From the NCBI RefSeq assembly GCF_002251735.1, contig NZ_NOXS01000028.1, positions 26,658 through 90,657 of the forward strand: a DNA stretch of 64,000 nucleotides, read 5' to 3'. The notes below the pieces were generated by a model. The model ran no database searches, was not told the origin of the DNA, and saw nothing but the letters and a program-made list of their open reading frames with translations. Each line of letters begins with the position of its first letter. Positions within the stretch are counted from its first letter, which is position 1. Positions 1 through 8,843 of the stretch are shown in pieces. This DNA is from Elstera cyanobacteriorum (lineage in GTDB: Bacteria; Pseudomonadota; Alphaproteobacteria; Elsterales; Elsteraceae). The translations under genes and the position numbers were made by a program.

Positions 1-846
1 ACCCGCCAGCACGCCGCGCCGTTGCAGGAAGCGGAACAGCGCCGCTGCATCCTGGGCCGCAAGCGCGTCGGTCACATCGCTTTCGCCGCGCAATTCGACC
101 GTGGTGGCCAGGCAGGCGGGCGGAATCGGCTTATCGGGGAAGGCTTTCGCCAGATGCCACCAGGGGCCACCCAAAGCTTCATCCAGCGACGAACCGCCCG
201 AGTCTTCGGCCAGCAGCGTGGCGTGCGATCCAAGGTCGGCTGCGAGGTCTTTGGCGTCCGGCCAAAGCGGTGTGCCGAGATAGAGGTGCATCAGCGCCCG
301 CGTGTCGCAATGCAGATCAAGCGCGATATCGGCGTCGATGGCGTGCTTCATGATCGTCAGGCGCAAGTGGTCCATTTCCTTGACCGGCTGAAGGTCGGCC
401 AGAATGGTCTTCATCGTCGCGCGGATCAGCGTCACATTGGCGGCGGCATTGTCGGTTAGCTGATGGCCGATGCGCTGTGCCACCTCCGGCCCCAGCACCG
501 GATAGCCGCGATTGAAATTGCCGGCGCCGCCCATTTCGAAGCGCCCGAGGTGCGTGCCATTGACCCATTGCCCGAGGCCGATGGGATTGGTGAAGGGCAC
601 CAGAATAATCTCGCCCAGAATCTCGCCGCGCGCCGCCGCCGCATCCAGCAGCCGCCCGAGATGATCGCAGAGCAGCAGGCCCGGCAGTTCATCGGCGTGC
701 AAGCCGGTATGAATATAGGCTTTTGGTCCCTGGCCCGGCGTACCGTAGTGCAGGGCGGTCCAGGTCCGCTGGGTGCCTAGCGAGGCTTCGGGGAGGGCGA
801 TTGTTTCCCGGCGGATCGGGGAGGGGGTCGGCATTTGGTCAAGCAT
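1..846 (-). CDS. Succinylglutamate desuccinylase/aspartoacylase family zinc hydrolase, partial (C-terminus off the left edge)
   Basis: The reverse strand is open from an ATG at 844-846 to the window edge, giving about 282 residues. Near the N-terminus is HTGLHADELPG, the H-x-x-[DE]-E zinc-ligand pattern of the AstE/AspA (M14-like) family. ALDLHCD supplies the third ligand region, and PFTNPIG and TVELRG also fit the family. These enzymes remove acyl groups from N-acylated amino acids or related amides; the substrate here cannot be told. An alternative ATG lies at 832-834, and the AAGGG just upstream is better placed for it than for the outer ATG. The divergent and downstream neighbours give no pathway clue. 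The C-terminal third is missing, so completeness cannot be judged. Confidence 0.8.
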   Translation of the reverse strand, partial: MLDQMPTPSPIRRETIALPEASLGTQRTWTALHYGTPGQGPKAYIHTGLHADELPGLLLCDHLGRLLDAAAARGEILGEIILVPFTNPIGLGQWVNGTHLGRFEMGGAGNFNRGYPVLGPEVAQRIGHQLTDNAAANVTLIRATMKTILADLQPVKEMDHLRLTIMKHAIDADIALDLHCDTRALMHLYLGTPLWPDAKDLAADLGSHATLLAEDSGGSSLDEALGGPWWHLAKAFPDKPIPPACLATTVELRGESDVTDALAAQDAAALFRFLQRRGVLAG

Positions 847-896
847 CCCTTGGTTAGCCCGGGGGCGAAACCCAGGCGGGGGGAGCATAGCAACGG

Positions 897-931
897 TAAA
901 AGGGCGCTCCAAGCCTTGGCCCGAAGCGCCC
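897..931 (-). terminator. Rho-independent terminator of the phytase-like gene
   Basis: GGGCGCT at 902-908 pairs with AGCGCCC at 925-931. Read on the minus strand the stem is followed by TTTT (897-901), about 40 bases after the stop codon at 971. Confidence 0.6.
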
Positions 932-970
932 CTGAAACAAAAGTTTCTGCTGAATTAAGGGCTTATTCCC

Positions 971-2293
971 TTAGTTCATGCGGATACCCGTGCCGTCGAT
1001 CAGCAGAATCTTCGTCGTCGCGCCGTCGATGCCGAAATCATCGTCGTTGATCAGCATCAGGCGCCCGTCGCCCGCCAACGCCATGCCTTCGAGCTTCACC
1101 GGCGCTTCCGGGTAGGCTGCGGTATCGAAGCGGATGGTCTTCTTCAGCGCCTTCACGGCGGGAGCGTCGGAGGGCGTTGCTTCCAGCGACGGGGTAGTGG
1201 CGACATCATCCCAGGCCGACCCCAGAATATTACCGTCCGCCGTTAGCGCCACTTCGTAAAGCCGGGTGGTCTTTTCGGTGCGTTCCAGCACGACCAGCCG
1301 GTCGCCCGAGAGGGCCATGATTTCGGAAATGCGCACCGTGCTATTATTCGGGCTTTTTTCGCCCGGATAGGTCGCCACCGGGTCCATCGGATAGACCCAT
1401 TCACCAACGATCTTGCCGCTCACCCGTTCCATCTTATACAGGCGCGCATTGGTAGCGGCCTGATAGGTCTTGGCGTCCGGGTTCGCCAGCGGGTTTTGCA
1501 GCAGGAAATAGAGGTGGGTTTCGTCCGGCGAGATGCTGAGCGACTCAATCCCCCGGTTTAGGCTGCGCTTGGTCAAGATCGCGGGCAGCGCGCCGATGGT
1601 TTCGTAATCGGCGGCGGCATAATCTTTCTCGGTTCCGGTCGGCACCAGGCGGCGTTGCAGGCGGCCTTCGGCATCGAACTGCATCAGGCTGGGGCCGTTT
1701 TCATCGCCGACCCACATCGTGCCATCCTTCAGCACGGCGAGGCCTTCCATATCGACGCCGTTCGGGTCTTGCTCCAGCTTCTTGCCGGTGCCGTCGAGCG
1801 GAATTTCGGTGGAGGCGACGGTCAGCGGGTTGAGCAGGCCAGAGGTTGGCTTGCCGCTTTTGGTTTTGGCGGGGGTGACGCCGACCAGCTTGAAGGTCTT
1901 GGTCGCCGGGTCGAGTTCGACCTGATAGAAGGACGGGCTATAGCCGGGGCGCGGATAAACGCGGCCATTCTTCGGTGCTTCCTTGCACAGCTCGTCCTTA
2001 TTGGCGCCATAGCCGTCGAGATCGCCGCAGGCGATGTTCGGGCCGCGATCCGACAGGGTGAAGAAGCGGAACGGTGCGTCACCCTGGCGGCGGAACGCAC
2101 CAGAGCCAATACCGATGGTCAGCGACATTTCCTTGGTCGACGTGCGCAGGGTATAGGGCGCGTCCTTCAGGGCCGGATCGGTCGAGGTGAAGACGGTGAT
2201 GTCCACCTTCGGGGCAGTCTGCGGGGCCTGGGCTTGGGCGAGCGCGGCGAGCGAGAGACCACCGAGCAGCGCGGCGAGCGACAGAAGACGCAT
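971..2293 (-). CDS. Secreted esterase-like activity of phytase family protein
   Basis: This is a 440-residue exported protein. The start is the ATG at 2291-2293, preceded by AGGAGG at ideal spacing, although the frame stays open upstream. Residues 1-23 form a signal peptide (MRLLSLAALLGGLSLAALAQAQA). The mature part matches the phytase-like beta-propeller family: LSDRGPNIACGDLDG, DMEGLAVLKDGTMWVGDENGP, RGIESLSISPDE and a C-terminal LEGMALAGDGRL with NDDDFG. Family members are periplasmic or extracellular and are annotated as esterase-like; true phytase activity is often unproven. The gene is monocistronic, with its own terminator and a divergent acyltransferase gene upstream. The broad family is confident, the substrate unknown. 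Confidence 0.85.
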   Translation of the reverse strand: MRLLSLAALLGGLSLAALAQAQAPQTAPKVDITVFTSTDPALKDAPYTLRTSTKEMSLTIGIGSGAFRRQGDAPFRFFTLSDRGPNIACGDLDGYGANKDELCKEAPKNGRVYPRPGYSPSFYQVELDPATKTFKLVGVTPAKTKSGKPTSGLLNPLTVASTEIPLDGTGKKLEQDPNGVDMEGLAVLKDGTMWVGDENGPSLMQFDAEGRLQRRLVPTGTEKDYAAADYETIGALPAILTKRSLNRGIESLSISPDETHLYFLLQNPLANPDAKTYQAATNARLYKMERVSGKIVGEWVYPMDPVATYPGEKSPNNSTVRISEIMALSGDRLVVLERTEKTTRLYEVALTADGNILGSAWDDVATTPSLEATPSDAPAVKALKKTIRFDTAAYPEAPVKLEGMALAGDGRLMLINDDDFGIDGATTKILLIDGTGIRMN

Positions 2294-2413
2294 GATATTC
2301 CTCCTGCGGGAAACGGTTTTAGCCAAAAAGCGTCTTGTTCTAGCTGGGGAATATGACAGTCTGACGGGCATACCCCCCTTGCCGTGCGGCCTTGGACGCA
2401 CCACGATAGGGGC

Positions 2414-3622
2414 ATGCTGTTTCCGACGCCGCCCGCTCCCAAGCCGCAGCCGACCGTCGCCCGCCTGAAGCTGGTGGAGGCGATTGCCGATATTCCCGCT
2501 TTGGCTTGGGATGCCTGCGCGGGTGCCGCCAATCCTTTCGTCAGCCATGCCTTTTTGCACGCGATGGAAGCCAGCGGGTCGGTCTCCTCCCGCACCGGCT
2601 GGGTGCCCCGGCATCTCGTTGCGGAAGATACGGCGGGCCGCATCGTCGGCTGTGTGCCGCTATATTTGAAAGGCCATTCCTGGGGCGAATATGTCTTCGA
2701 TCACGCCTGGGCCGATGCGTTCCAGCGGGCGGGCGGCAGCTATTATCCCAAACTTCAGGCGGCGGTGCCCTTTACCCCCGTACCAGGGCCGCGCCTGCTT
2801 GTGGCACCCGACGCGCCAGGGGAGACGCGGCAGCGCTTAGCGGAAGGTTTGGCTGAGGTAGCGGATCGGCTGGGCCTATCGTCAGTCCATGTCACGTTTG
2901 CCGAGGATGCGGATATCGATGCTTTGGTAGCTGCGGGGTTTCTGGTGCGTCATGGCTATCAGTTCCACTGGCATAATCGCGGCTATGGGCATTTCGACGA
3001 TTTCCTGAACGATCTCGCCAGCCGCAAACGCAAGGCCCTGCGCAAAGAGCGGGAGGCGGTGGCAGCCAGCGGCCTGACCCTGCGCACGTTGGTTGGCGGG
3101 CAGATCGAACCGCGCCATTGGGATGCCTTCTACGATTTCTACCTCGCTACGGTCGATAAGCGCTGGGGGTCGGCCTATCTCACCCGGCCGTTTTTCGACC
3201 AGATCGCCGAGACGTTGGCGGAGAAGGTGGTTCTGATGGTGGCGGAGGAGGCGGGCGGTACGCCGGTGGCAGGGGCGCTGAACCTGCGTGGCGCCGATAC
3301 GCTCTATGGCCGCAACTGGGGCGCCGTGGTCGATGTGCCCTTTCTGCACTTCGAACTTTGCTACTACCGCGCCCTTGATTACGCGATTGCCGAAGGGCTG
3401 CCGAAGGTCGAAGCCGGGGCGCAGGGGGAGCATAAATTGCAGCGCGGCTATGTGCCGGTGCGCACGCGGTCGGCCCATTGGATCGGGAATCCCAGCTTTC
3501 GCCGCGCCGTCGCTGGGTTTTTGGATAAGGAACGTCCGGCGGTGGCCGAGCAGATGGCGGAACTCCTGCCCTTATCGCCGTTCAAACGCGGGAACGACGG
3601 GCTGGATTCATCCGGCGGCTAG
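2414..3622 (+). CDS. FemAB-like/GNAT-fold N-acyltransferase (COG3146)
   Basis: A 402-residue protein of the 'peptidoglycan biosynthesis/recognition' FemAB-like family (PF04339 type). Typical stretches are NPFVSHAFLHAMEASGS near the N-terminus, VPLYLKGHSWGEYVFDHAWADAF, LPSRK-like ASRKRKALRKEREAV in the middle and YGRNWG...FLHFELCYY followed by VEAGAQGEHKLQRGY near the end. It lacks a signal peptide and is expected to be cytosolic. Members are predicted to transfer an acyl or aminoacyl group, but the substrate has not been established for this branch. I chose the ATG at 2414; a GTG 30 bases upstream is also in frame. It is divergent from the phytase-like gene and 49 bases upstream of the NDUFA12 gene. 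Confidence 0.85.
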   Translation: MLFPTPPAPKPQPTVARLKLVEAIADIPALAWDACAGAANPFVSHAFLHAMEASGSVSSRTGWVPRHLVAEDTAGRIVGCVPLYLKGHSWGEYVFDHAWADAFQRAGGSYYPKLQAAVPFTPVPGPRLLVAPDAPGETRQRLAEGLAEVADRLGLSSVHVTFAEDADIDALVAAGFLVRHGYQFHWHNRGYGHFDDFLNDLASRKRKALRKEREAVAASGLTLRTLVGGQIEPRHWDAFYDFYLATVDKRWGSAYLTRPFFDQIAETLAEKVVLMVAEEAGGTPVAGALNLRGADTLYGRNWGAVVDVPFLHFELCYYRALDYAIAEGLPKVEAGAQGEHKLQRGYVPVRTRSAHWIGNPSFRRAVAGFLDKERPAVAEQMAELLPLSPFKRGNDGLDSSGG

Positions 3623-3671
3623 TGCCATAGTCGCCCCCTGATTTGGATTGTGCATTGCGTAAGGGATCAGC

Positions 3672-4031
3672 ATGTCGTTCGGCACTTGGCTCTATACCCG
3701 GCGTCACGGCGAATTGGTCGGCGAAGACGAATTCGGCAACCGCTATTACCGCGAAAAAGGCGCCCCGCATGGGCGGGACGGCGGCAAGCGCTGGGTGATG
3801 TATAAGGGCGAGCCGGAAGCCTCCAAGGTTCCGCCGCATTGGCACCGTTGGCTGCATAAGACCACTGACGAGGTTCCGTCGAAGGATCTGAACCTGCGCC
3901 CGTGGCAAAAGCCGCATCTGCCGAACCTGACCGGCACCGATCTTGCCTATCGTCCGCCGGGCCATGTTCTGGCGGGCAACAAGCGCGAGAAGGCGACGGG
4001 CGATTACGAAGCCTGGACGCCGGACGCCTAA
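3672..4031 (+). CDS. NADH:ubiquinone oxidoreductase accessory subunit NDUFA12 (B17.2-like)
   Basis: A 119-residue protein with the NDUFA12 signature throughout: GTWLYTRRHGELVGEDEFGNRYYRE, then RWVMYKG, PPHWHRWLHKTTDEVP and PHLPNLTGT. NDUFA12 is a peripheral subunit of respiratory complex I that bacteria share with mitochondria almost only in Alphaproteobacteria, where the gene usually lies away from the nuo operon. The next two genes (mlaD and DUF2155) follow at 11 bp and by overlap, which is the conserved alphaproteobacterial order. It supports the taxonomic placement of the window. Confidence 0.95.
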   Translation: MSFGTWLYTRRHGELVGEDEFGNRYYREKGAPHGRDGGKRWVMYKGEPEASKVPPHWHRWLHKTTDEVPSKDLNLRPWQKPHLPNLTGTDLAYRPPGHVLAGNKREKATGDYEAWTPDA

Positions 4032-4042
4032 GGGGCGCAGGG

Positions 4043-4537
4043 ATGCAACGGAATCTCGTGGAAACGCTGGTCGGGGCGGCGGTTTTGGCCGTGGCCCTCG
4101 GCTTCGGCTGGTACGCCTATTCCACGACCTCCATTCGGGGAACGCGCGGCGCCTATGAGCTGACCGCGCGGTTTGACCGGGCGGATGGGCTGGCCATCGG
4201 GACCGATGTGCGCGTCAGCGGCATCAAGGTCGGCTCGGTGACGGCGATCACCCTCGATCCGGCGACCTTCTTCGCCAATATCCGCTTCGCTCTGCGCTCG
4301 GACGTGAAACTGCCGGACGATACGGTGGCCGAAATCGCCGCCGAAGGGCTGCTGGGCGGGCGCTATTTGAACCTGAACCCTGGCAATGCCGATACGATTT
4401 TGGCGGCGGGGCAGGCCGTGAAGTACACGAAATCGTCAGCGGATTTCATGCAGATGATCGGCAAGTTCCTATTCTCGGCGACCGAGGATAAGGGCAAGAC
4501 CGGGGCGGCCCCGGCGGCGGGTTCGACGCAGCCGTGA
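4043..4537 (+). CDS. mlaD: Outer-membrane lipid asymmetry ABC transporter, MCE-domain substrate-binding protein MlaD
   Basis: A 164-residue protein with an N-terminal membrane anchor (residues 5-25, LVETLVGAAVLAVALGFGW) and a single MCE domain (ADGLAIGTDVRVSGIKVGSV, then LPDDTVAEIAAEGLLGGRYLNLNPG). MlaD holds phospholipid in the periplasm for the inner-membrane MlaFEB complex, which maintains outer-membrane asymmetry. The other mla genes are not here. The ATG at 4043 has AGGGG/CAGGG upstream, and the longer open frame upstream only shadows the NDUFA12 gene. The stop overlaps the GTG start of the next gene (GTGA). Confidence 0.9.
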   Translation: MQRNLVETLVGAAVLAVALGFGWYAYSTTSIRGTRGAYELTARFDRADGLAIGTDVRVSGIKVGSVTAITLDPATFFANIRFALRSDVKLPDDTVAEIAAEGLLGGRYLNLNPGNADTILAAGQAVKYTKSSADFMQMIGKFLFSATEDKGKTGAAPAAGSTQP

Positions 4538-5007
4538 AACCCCTTCTGATGGCCGTGCCGCTCCTGCTACTCGCTGGGGCCGTTGTCGCGCAGCAGCCCT
4601 CACCGGCAAAACCCGCGCCGCAAGCCGCTGCCCCTCAACCGCCGCAAGCCCCGGCCGTGCCGGTTGCCGTGCTGCAAGGGCTGGATAAGGTCACGGCCCA
4701 TGTGTCGAAGCTGACCGTGAAGGTTGGCGCGGCGGCAACCTTCGGCAGCCTAACCATCCATGTCGATGCCTGCGTGAAACGCCCGCCGGAGGAGCCGCCG
4801 GAAAGCGCCGCTTTTCTGCGCATCATCGACCGGCCACCGCCGGAGAGTGCGACTCAAAAGGCCGTGCCGACCCCGCAGGCCGATCCATTCGAAGCACTAC
4901 TCGACCGTACGGTGTTTACGGGCTGGATGTTTGCGTCCTCCCCGGCGCTGCATCCGCTCGAACATCCGATTTTCGACGTCATTTTATTGGATTGCCGCCC
5001 GAACTAA
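4534..5007 (+). CDS. DUF2155 domain-containing periplasmic protein
   Basis: A 157-residue protein starting at a GTG that overlaps the mlaD stop by 4 bases. It begins with a signal peptide (MKPLLMAVPLLLLAGAVVAQ), then a Pro/Ala-rich linker, then the DUF2155 core: LQGLDKVTAHVSKLTVKVG, FGSLTIHVDAC, and the terminal TGWMFASSPALHPLEHPIFDVILLDC. Two cysteines (in VDAC and LLDC) may pair. The family is nearly restricted to Alphaproteobacteria and is coded beside NDUFA12 and mlaD, so an envelope role is likely; its biochemical function is unknown. Confidence 0.9.
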   Translation: MKPLLMAVPLLLLAGAVVAQQPSPAKPAPQAAAPQPPQAPAVPVAVLQGLDKVTAHVSKLTVKVGAAATFGSLTIHVDACVKRPPEEPPESAAFLRIIDRPPPESATQKAVPTPQADPFEALLDRTVFTGWMFASSPALHPLEHPIFDVILLDCRPN

Positions 5008-5039
5008 GCGCGGCGGTCCGCCCCAAGAAGGGAAGCCCC

Positions 5040-7127
5040 ATGCTGCGCCAAAGCGATTTTCCGGCCCCGCCCCACGCCGCCCCGAAGCCTTTCACCCATC
5101 CCGATGGGCGGCCCGATCCCTGGGCGTGGTTGCGCGATCCGGCCTATCCTGAGGTGACGGACCCCGCAATCCTTCAGTATCTGACCGACGAAAACGCCTA
5201 TGTGGAAACCATACTGGGCGGGCCGGGGGATCGGCGGGCGGATTTGCTGGCCGAGCTTAAAAGCCGGGTGATCGAGGACGAGCGCACGCCCCCAGACTGG
5301 GACCACGGCGTCTGGCTGTGGGGCCGTTTCCAGCCCGGTCAACAATATAGCCAGACCTGCCTTGCCGAAACGCTGGACGACGCGAAAGCCAATCGCGGCA
5401 CGGTGATCTTCGATCAGAACGAACGGGCGGCGGGCCAGCCATATTACGCCCTGCGTGGCCTCGCCCTATCGCCGAACCGGCGCTATCTGGCGGTCTTGGA
5501 AGATACCGACGGGTCCGAACGGTTGGTGCTGCGGGTGAAGGATCTATCGACTGGCGCCTTTCTGCCCGTCGAGATCGGCGACTGTACCTATGGCCTGGAA
5601 TGGTCGAACGACAGCGCCCGGATTTTCTATGTGAAGCAGGACGTACAGCAGCGCCCGCGCTGGGTCTACGCCCATCAGTTGGGAAGCGATCCGGCCACTG
5701 ATGCGCTGATGTACCACGAGGCCGACCCGACCTTCTATCTGGGGATCGAACGGGCGCCGAGCGGGCGATATCTGTTCATTTCGGTCGCCCAGAAGACGGC
5801 CTCGGAACAATGGGCGCTTGATCTGGACGATGCGGCGGCGCAGCCCGTCTGCCTCAATCCGCGCCGGGCAAACCATGAATATGCCGCCTTCGACCGCAAT
5901 GGCGAATGGCTGATCCTGACCAACGACCGTCACGCCAATTTCCGCGTCGTCCGGGCGCCGCTCGACCAGCCGGGGGAAGCGGCGTGGCAGGAAGTGGTGC
6001 CGCCGTCCGATGCTGTTTTCATCGAAAGCATCGGCGGGGCGGCGGGCTTCTGGTATCTTAGCGAACGCACCGACGAAGCCCGCAAGCGGGTTCGCATCGT
6101 CTCCGGCGGGCAGGAAAACGCCGACCGGGCGGAGGAAGTGGCCTTCCCCGATGCCGCCTATGCCCTTTGGGTGCTCGACGGTACTGACTGGCAGCGCGGC
6201 ACCTTGCGCCTGCGCTATGAAACGCTGGCCCGGCCCAAGACCTATTTCGACTATCACATTGCCGAACGGCGGCTGGAGGTAATCCAGCAAACGACCATCC
6301 CCGGTGGCCATGATCCCGAGGCCTATATCGTCGAACGCTTATGGGCACCCGCCCCGGATGGGGAGCGGGTACCGCTCTCGGTCGTGCGCCGGAAAGATGT
6401 GCCGGTGGATGGTTCGGCACCGCTGCTGCTCTACGGTTATGGCTCCTATGGCGCCAGCATGGACGCCGCCTTCAGCGCTAATCGGCTAAGCCTGCTCAAG
6501 CGCGGCTTCGTGTACGCCCTAGCCCATATTCGCGGCGGGGAAGAGCGGGGGCGGCGCTGGTATGAAGACGGTAAGTTCCTGAATAAGAAAAACACCTTCA
6601 CCGATTTCATTGCGGCAGCGGAGCAACTGATTGCGGCGGGCTATACGGCGAAGGGCCGGATCGCCTGCATGGGCGGCAGTGCTGGGGGCCTCTTGATGGG
6701 GGCCGTGCTGAACCTGCGCCCGGACCTTTGGGGCGCGTCAGTCGCCCAGGTGCCCTTCGTCGATGTGCTTTCGACGATGCTCGACGACAGCCTGCCGCTG
6801 ACGGCCTTCGAGTATGAGGAATGGGGTAATCCCAACGATCCCGTCTATTACGCGTATATGCAGAGCTATAGCCCCTATGATCAGGTTTCGGCCCAGGCCT
6901 ATCCGCCGATCTTGATCACGGCGGGCCTGTCCGATCCGCGCGTGACCTATTGGGAACCGGCGAAATGGGCCGCGAAACTGCGCGCGACCAAGACGGGGGA
7001 CGCGGTGCTGCTGCTACGCACGGAAATGAGCGCCGGGCACGGCGGCGCCTCGGGCCGCTATAAGGCCTTGGAAGAAATCGCCGAAACCTATGCGTTCATT
7101 TTCCGGGCGCTCGGGATTGCCGTCTAA
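5040..7127 (+). CDS. ptrB: S9 family serine peptidase, oligopeptidase B
   Basis: A 695-residue prolyl-oligopeptidase-family enzyme. The N-terminal 400 residues form the beta-propeller gate; the C-terminal third is the alpha/beta-hydrolase domain with nucleophile serine in MGGSAGG, aspartate in GLSDPRV and histidine in SAGHGG. The order and the GYGSYG and HIRGGEERG motifs fit oligopeptidase B, which cleaves small cytosolic peptides after Arg/Lys. There is no signal peptide. The ATG at 5040 follows GAAGGGAAG; the open frame extends upstream but overlaps DUF2155. The stop overlaps the acylphosphatase start by one base (TAATG). Confidence 0.93.
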   Translation: MLRQSDFPAPPHAAPKPFTHPDGRPDPWAWLRDPAYPEVTDPAILQYLTDENAYVETILGGPGDRRADLLAELKSRVIEDERTPPDWDHGVWLWGRFQPGQQYSQTCLAETLDDAKANRGTVIFDQNERAAGQPYYALRGLALSPNRRYLAVLEDTDGSERLVLRVKDLSTGAFLPVEIGDCTYGLEWSNDSARIFYVKQDVQQRPRWVYAHQLGSDPATDALMYHEADPTFYLGIERAPSGRYLFISVAQKTASEQWALDLDDAAAQPVCLNPRRANHEYAAFDRNGEWLILTNDRHANFRVVRAPLDQPGEAAWQEVVPPSDAVFIESIGGAAGFWYLSERTDEARKRVRIVSGGQENADRAEEVAFPDAAYALWVLDGTDWQRGTLRLRYETLARPKTYFDYHIAERRLEVIQQTTIPGGHDPEAYIVERLWAPAPDGERVPLSVVRRKDVPVDGSAPLLLYGYGSYGASMDAAFSANRLSLLKRGFVYALAHIRGGEERGRRWYEDGKFLNKKNTFTDFIAAAEQLIAAGYTAKGRIACMGGSAGGLLMGAVLNLRPDLWGASVAQVPFVDVLSTMLDDSLPLTAFEYEEWGNPNDPVYYAYMQSYSPYDQVSAQAYPPILITAGLSDPRVTYWEPAKWAAKLRATKTGDAVLLLRTEMSAGHGGASGRYKALEEIAETYAFIFRALGIAV

Positions 7128-7408
7128 TGCAGGCGGTTCGGGTGCGGATTTTTGGGCAGGTCCAGGGTGTCGGCTATCGCCAGTGGGTGGAGGTGACGGC
7201 GCGGGCAAATGGTCTGACAGGTTGGGTGCGCAATCGCGCCGATGGCAGCGTCGAGGCTATTTTTCAGGGAACGGTTGTGCAGGTGCAGCAAATTGTTGCA
7301 GACTGTCGGCGCGGGCCGATTTCAGCACGGGTCAGCCATGTCGAAAGCGAAGAGGTTTCTTTTGATCCCGCGCTTGCAGCATCCTTCGTTCGTCTATCAA
7401 CTGTTTAG
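7127..7408 (+). CDS. acyP: Acylphosphatase
   Basis: A 93-residue acylphosphatase, the usual length. The phosphate-binding loop GQVQGVGYRQWV lies at residues 10-21 with the catalytic arginine, and the catalytic asparagine is in GWVRNRADGSVEA. It hydrolyses the carboxyl-phosphate bond of acyl phosphates such as acetyl or carbamoyl phosphate. It is translationally coupled to ptrB by a one-base overlap. The C-terminal end (SFVRLSTV) departs from the common F-x-x-R-Y ending but the core is intact. Confidence 0.92.
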   Translation: MQAVRVRIFGQVQGVGYRQWVEVTARANGLTGWVRNRADGSVEAIFQGTVVQVQQIVADCRRGPISARVSHVESEEVSFDPALAASFVRLSTV

Positions 7409-7451
7409 TAACTGACTCTGTCGTCATATTGAATTTGGCACCTTGTCGGTC

Positions 7452-7468
7452 GAGAGTGCCGCACTCTC
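7452..7468. promoter_or_regulatory. Inverted repeat upstream of phaZ
   Basis: GAGAGTGC and GCACTCTC are separated by a single C, 43 bases before the phaZ start. It could be an operator or a leader hairpin. PHA regulators of the PhaR type prefer TGC/GCA-rich sites, which makes it a candidate, but this is only inference. Confidence 0.3.
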
Positions 7469-7510
7469 TCTATCCGGCCACACGGATGCCATCGGGAAGG
7501 GATTACGGGA

Positions 7511-8731
7511 ATGTTCCTCTATCAAGCGTATAATGCTCAGCAGGCTGCGATGGAGCCGGTGCGCTGGCTGGCGAACGAGGTGCGGACCTTTGCGGGGCGC
7601 GCTGGGATTTCTTCCACTTTCTCTAACCCGCTAATCGATGCGTTCACGGCCGCCTGCGACGTGGTAGCCGACGCCAAACCGGAACACGACCGGCCCGATT
7701 ACGGCATCCGCACGGTGCCGGTCGATGGTCATCTGGTTGCGGTGGAAGAGGAAGTTGTGCTGCGCAAGCCCTTCTGCGATCTGCTGCACTTCAAAAAGCC
7801 GGGCGTGGGCAACCAGCCGCGCGTGCTGATCATCGCGCCGATGTCGGGCCATTTTTCCACGCTGCTGCGCGGCACCATCGAAATGCTGCTGCAACAGCAT
7901 GATGTTTATGTGACCGACTGGATCAACGCCCGCAATGTCCCGCTGTGGCAGGGGCGCTTCGATCTTGATAATTTCATCGATTATACCATCGAGTTTCTGC
8001 GCTTCTTGGGGCCTGATGTGACGGCGGTGGCCGTCTGTCAGCCCGCGGTGCCGCTGCTGGTTGCCGTCTCGGCGATGGCGCAGATGAGCGATCCGCAGCA
8101 GCCCAAGGCAATGGTGCTGATGGGCGGGCCGCTCGATACCCGCGTTAGCCCGACTAAAGTGAACGAGTTCGCGCAGTCTGGGTCGATCGATACCATTAAG
8201 CAGATGGTCATCACTCACGTGCCGCCGCCCTATGCGGGGATGATGCGCGCCGTCTATCCGGGCTTCTTGCAGCTTTCGGGCTTCATGAGCATGAACATCG
8301 GTCGCCACGTGCGCGCCCATCTCGATATGTTCCGCAATCTGGTGAAGGGCGACGGCGAAAGCGTCGCCTCGACCAAGAAATTCTATAAGGAATATCTGAC
8401 GGTTATGGATATGCCGGCGGATTTCTACCTGCAAACCCTGAAGGCGGTGTTCCAGAACTACGATCTGCCGCTAGGCAAGTTCAAATATCGGGACATGCTG
8501 ATCACCCCCTCGGCCATCGAAAAGACGGCGTTGATGACGGTGGAAGGCGCCGACGACGATATTTGCGGCCCGGGCCAGACCCAGGCGGCGCATATTCTGT
8601 GCTCCGGCATTCCGTCGGATCGGCGGATCGACTATGTGCAACAGGGTGTTGGCCATTACGGCGTATTCAATGGCCGCAAGTTCCGCGAACAGATCGCCCC
8701 GCGCATCGCCAGCTTTATCCAGTCTGCCTAA
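7511..8731 (+). CDS. phaZ: Intracellular polyhydroxyalkanoate (PHB) depolymerase
   Basis: A 406-residue protein of the intracellular PHB depolymerase family. It opens with MFLYQAYNAQQAAMEPVRW, characteristic of the family, and carries an alpha/beta-hydrolase core (VLIIAPMSGHFSTLLRG, VYVTDWINARNVPL). The nucleophile is a cysteine, C176 in VCQPAVP, as in the PhaZ enzymes of PHB-accumulating bacteria, instead of a lipase-box serine. The C-terminal SDRRIDYVQQGVGHYGVFNGRKF contains the histidine. It mobilises stored PHB to hydroxybutyrate. A phasin gene elsewhere in the window (49106) supports PHB storage. AAGGGATTACGGGA precedes the ATG. Confidence 0.93.
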   Translation: MFLYQAYNAQQAAMEPVRWLANEVRTFAGRAGISSTFSNPLIDAFTAACDVVADAKPEHDRPDYGIRTVPVDGHLVAVEEEVVLRKPFCDLLHFKKPGVGNQPRVLIIAPMSGHFSTLLRGTIEMLLQQHDVYVTDWINARNVPLWQGRFDLDNFIDYTIEFLRFLGPDVTAVAVCQPAVPLLVAVSAMAQMSDPQQPKAMVLMGGPLDTRVSPTKVNEFAQSGSIDTIKQMVITHVPPPYAGMMRAVYPGFLQLSGFMSMNIGRHVRAHLDMFRNLVKGDGESVASTKKFYKEYLTVMDMPADFYLQTLKAVFQNYDLPLGKFKYRDMLITPSAIEKTALMTVEGADDDICGPGQTQAAHILCSGIPSDRRIDYVQQGVGHYGVFNGRKFREQIAPRIASFIQSA

Positions 8732-8751
8732 AGCTTGCACGCCTCTCGGCC

Positions 8752-8776
8752 GGGATCGGAAAAAATTGCCGATCCC
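8752..8776. other. Hairpin between phaZ and the sigma factor gene
   Basis: GGGATCGG (8752-8759) pairs with CCGATCCC (8769-8776) around a 9-base A-rich loop. It has no U-tract directly after it, so it may be a weak terminator of phaZ or part of the sigma factor leader. Confidence 0.4.
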
Positions 8777-8843
8777 TGCGCAGGTTTTGCCGACCACCGC
8801 CCGTAAAGAAGGGCAGACGGTCGATGAGAGAGGCTGGTTCTGA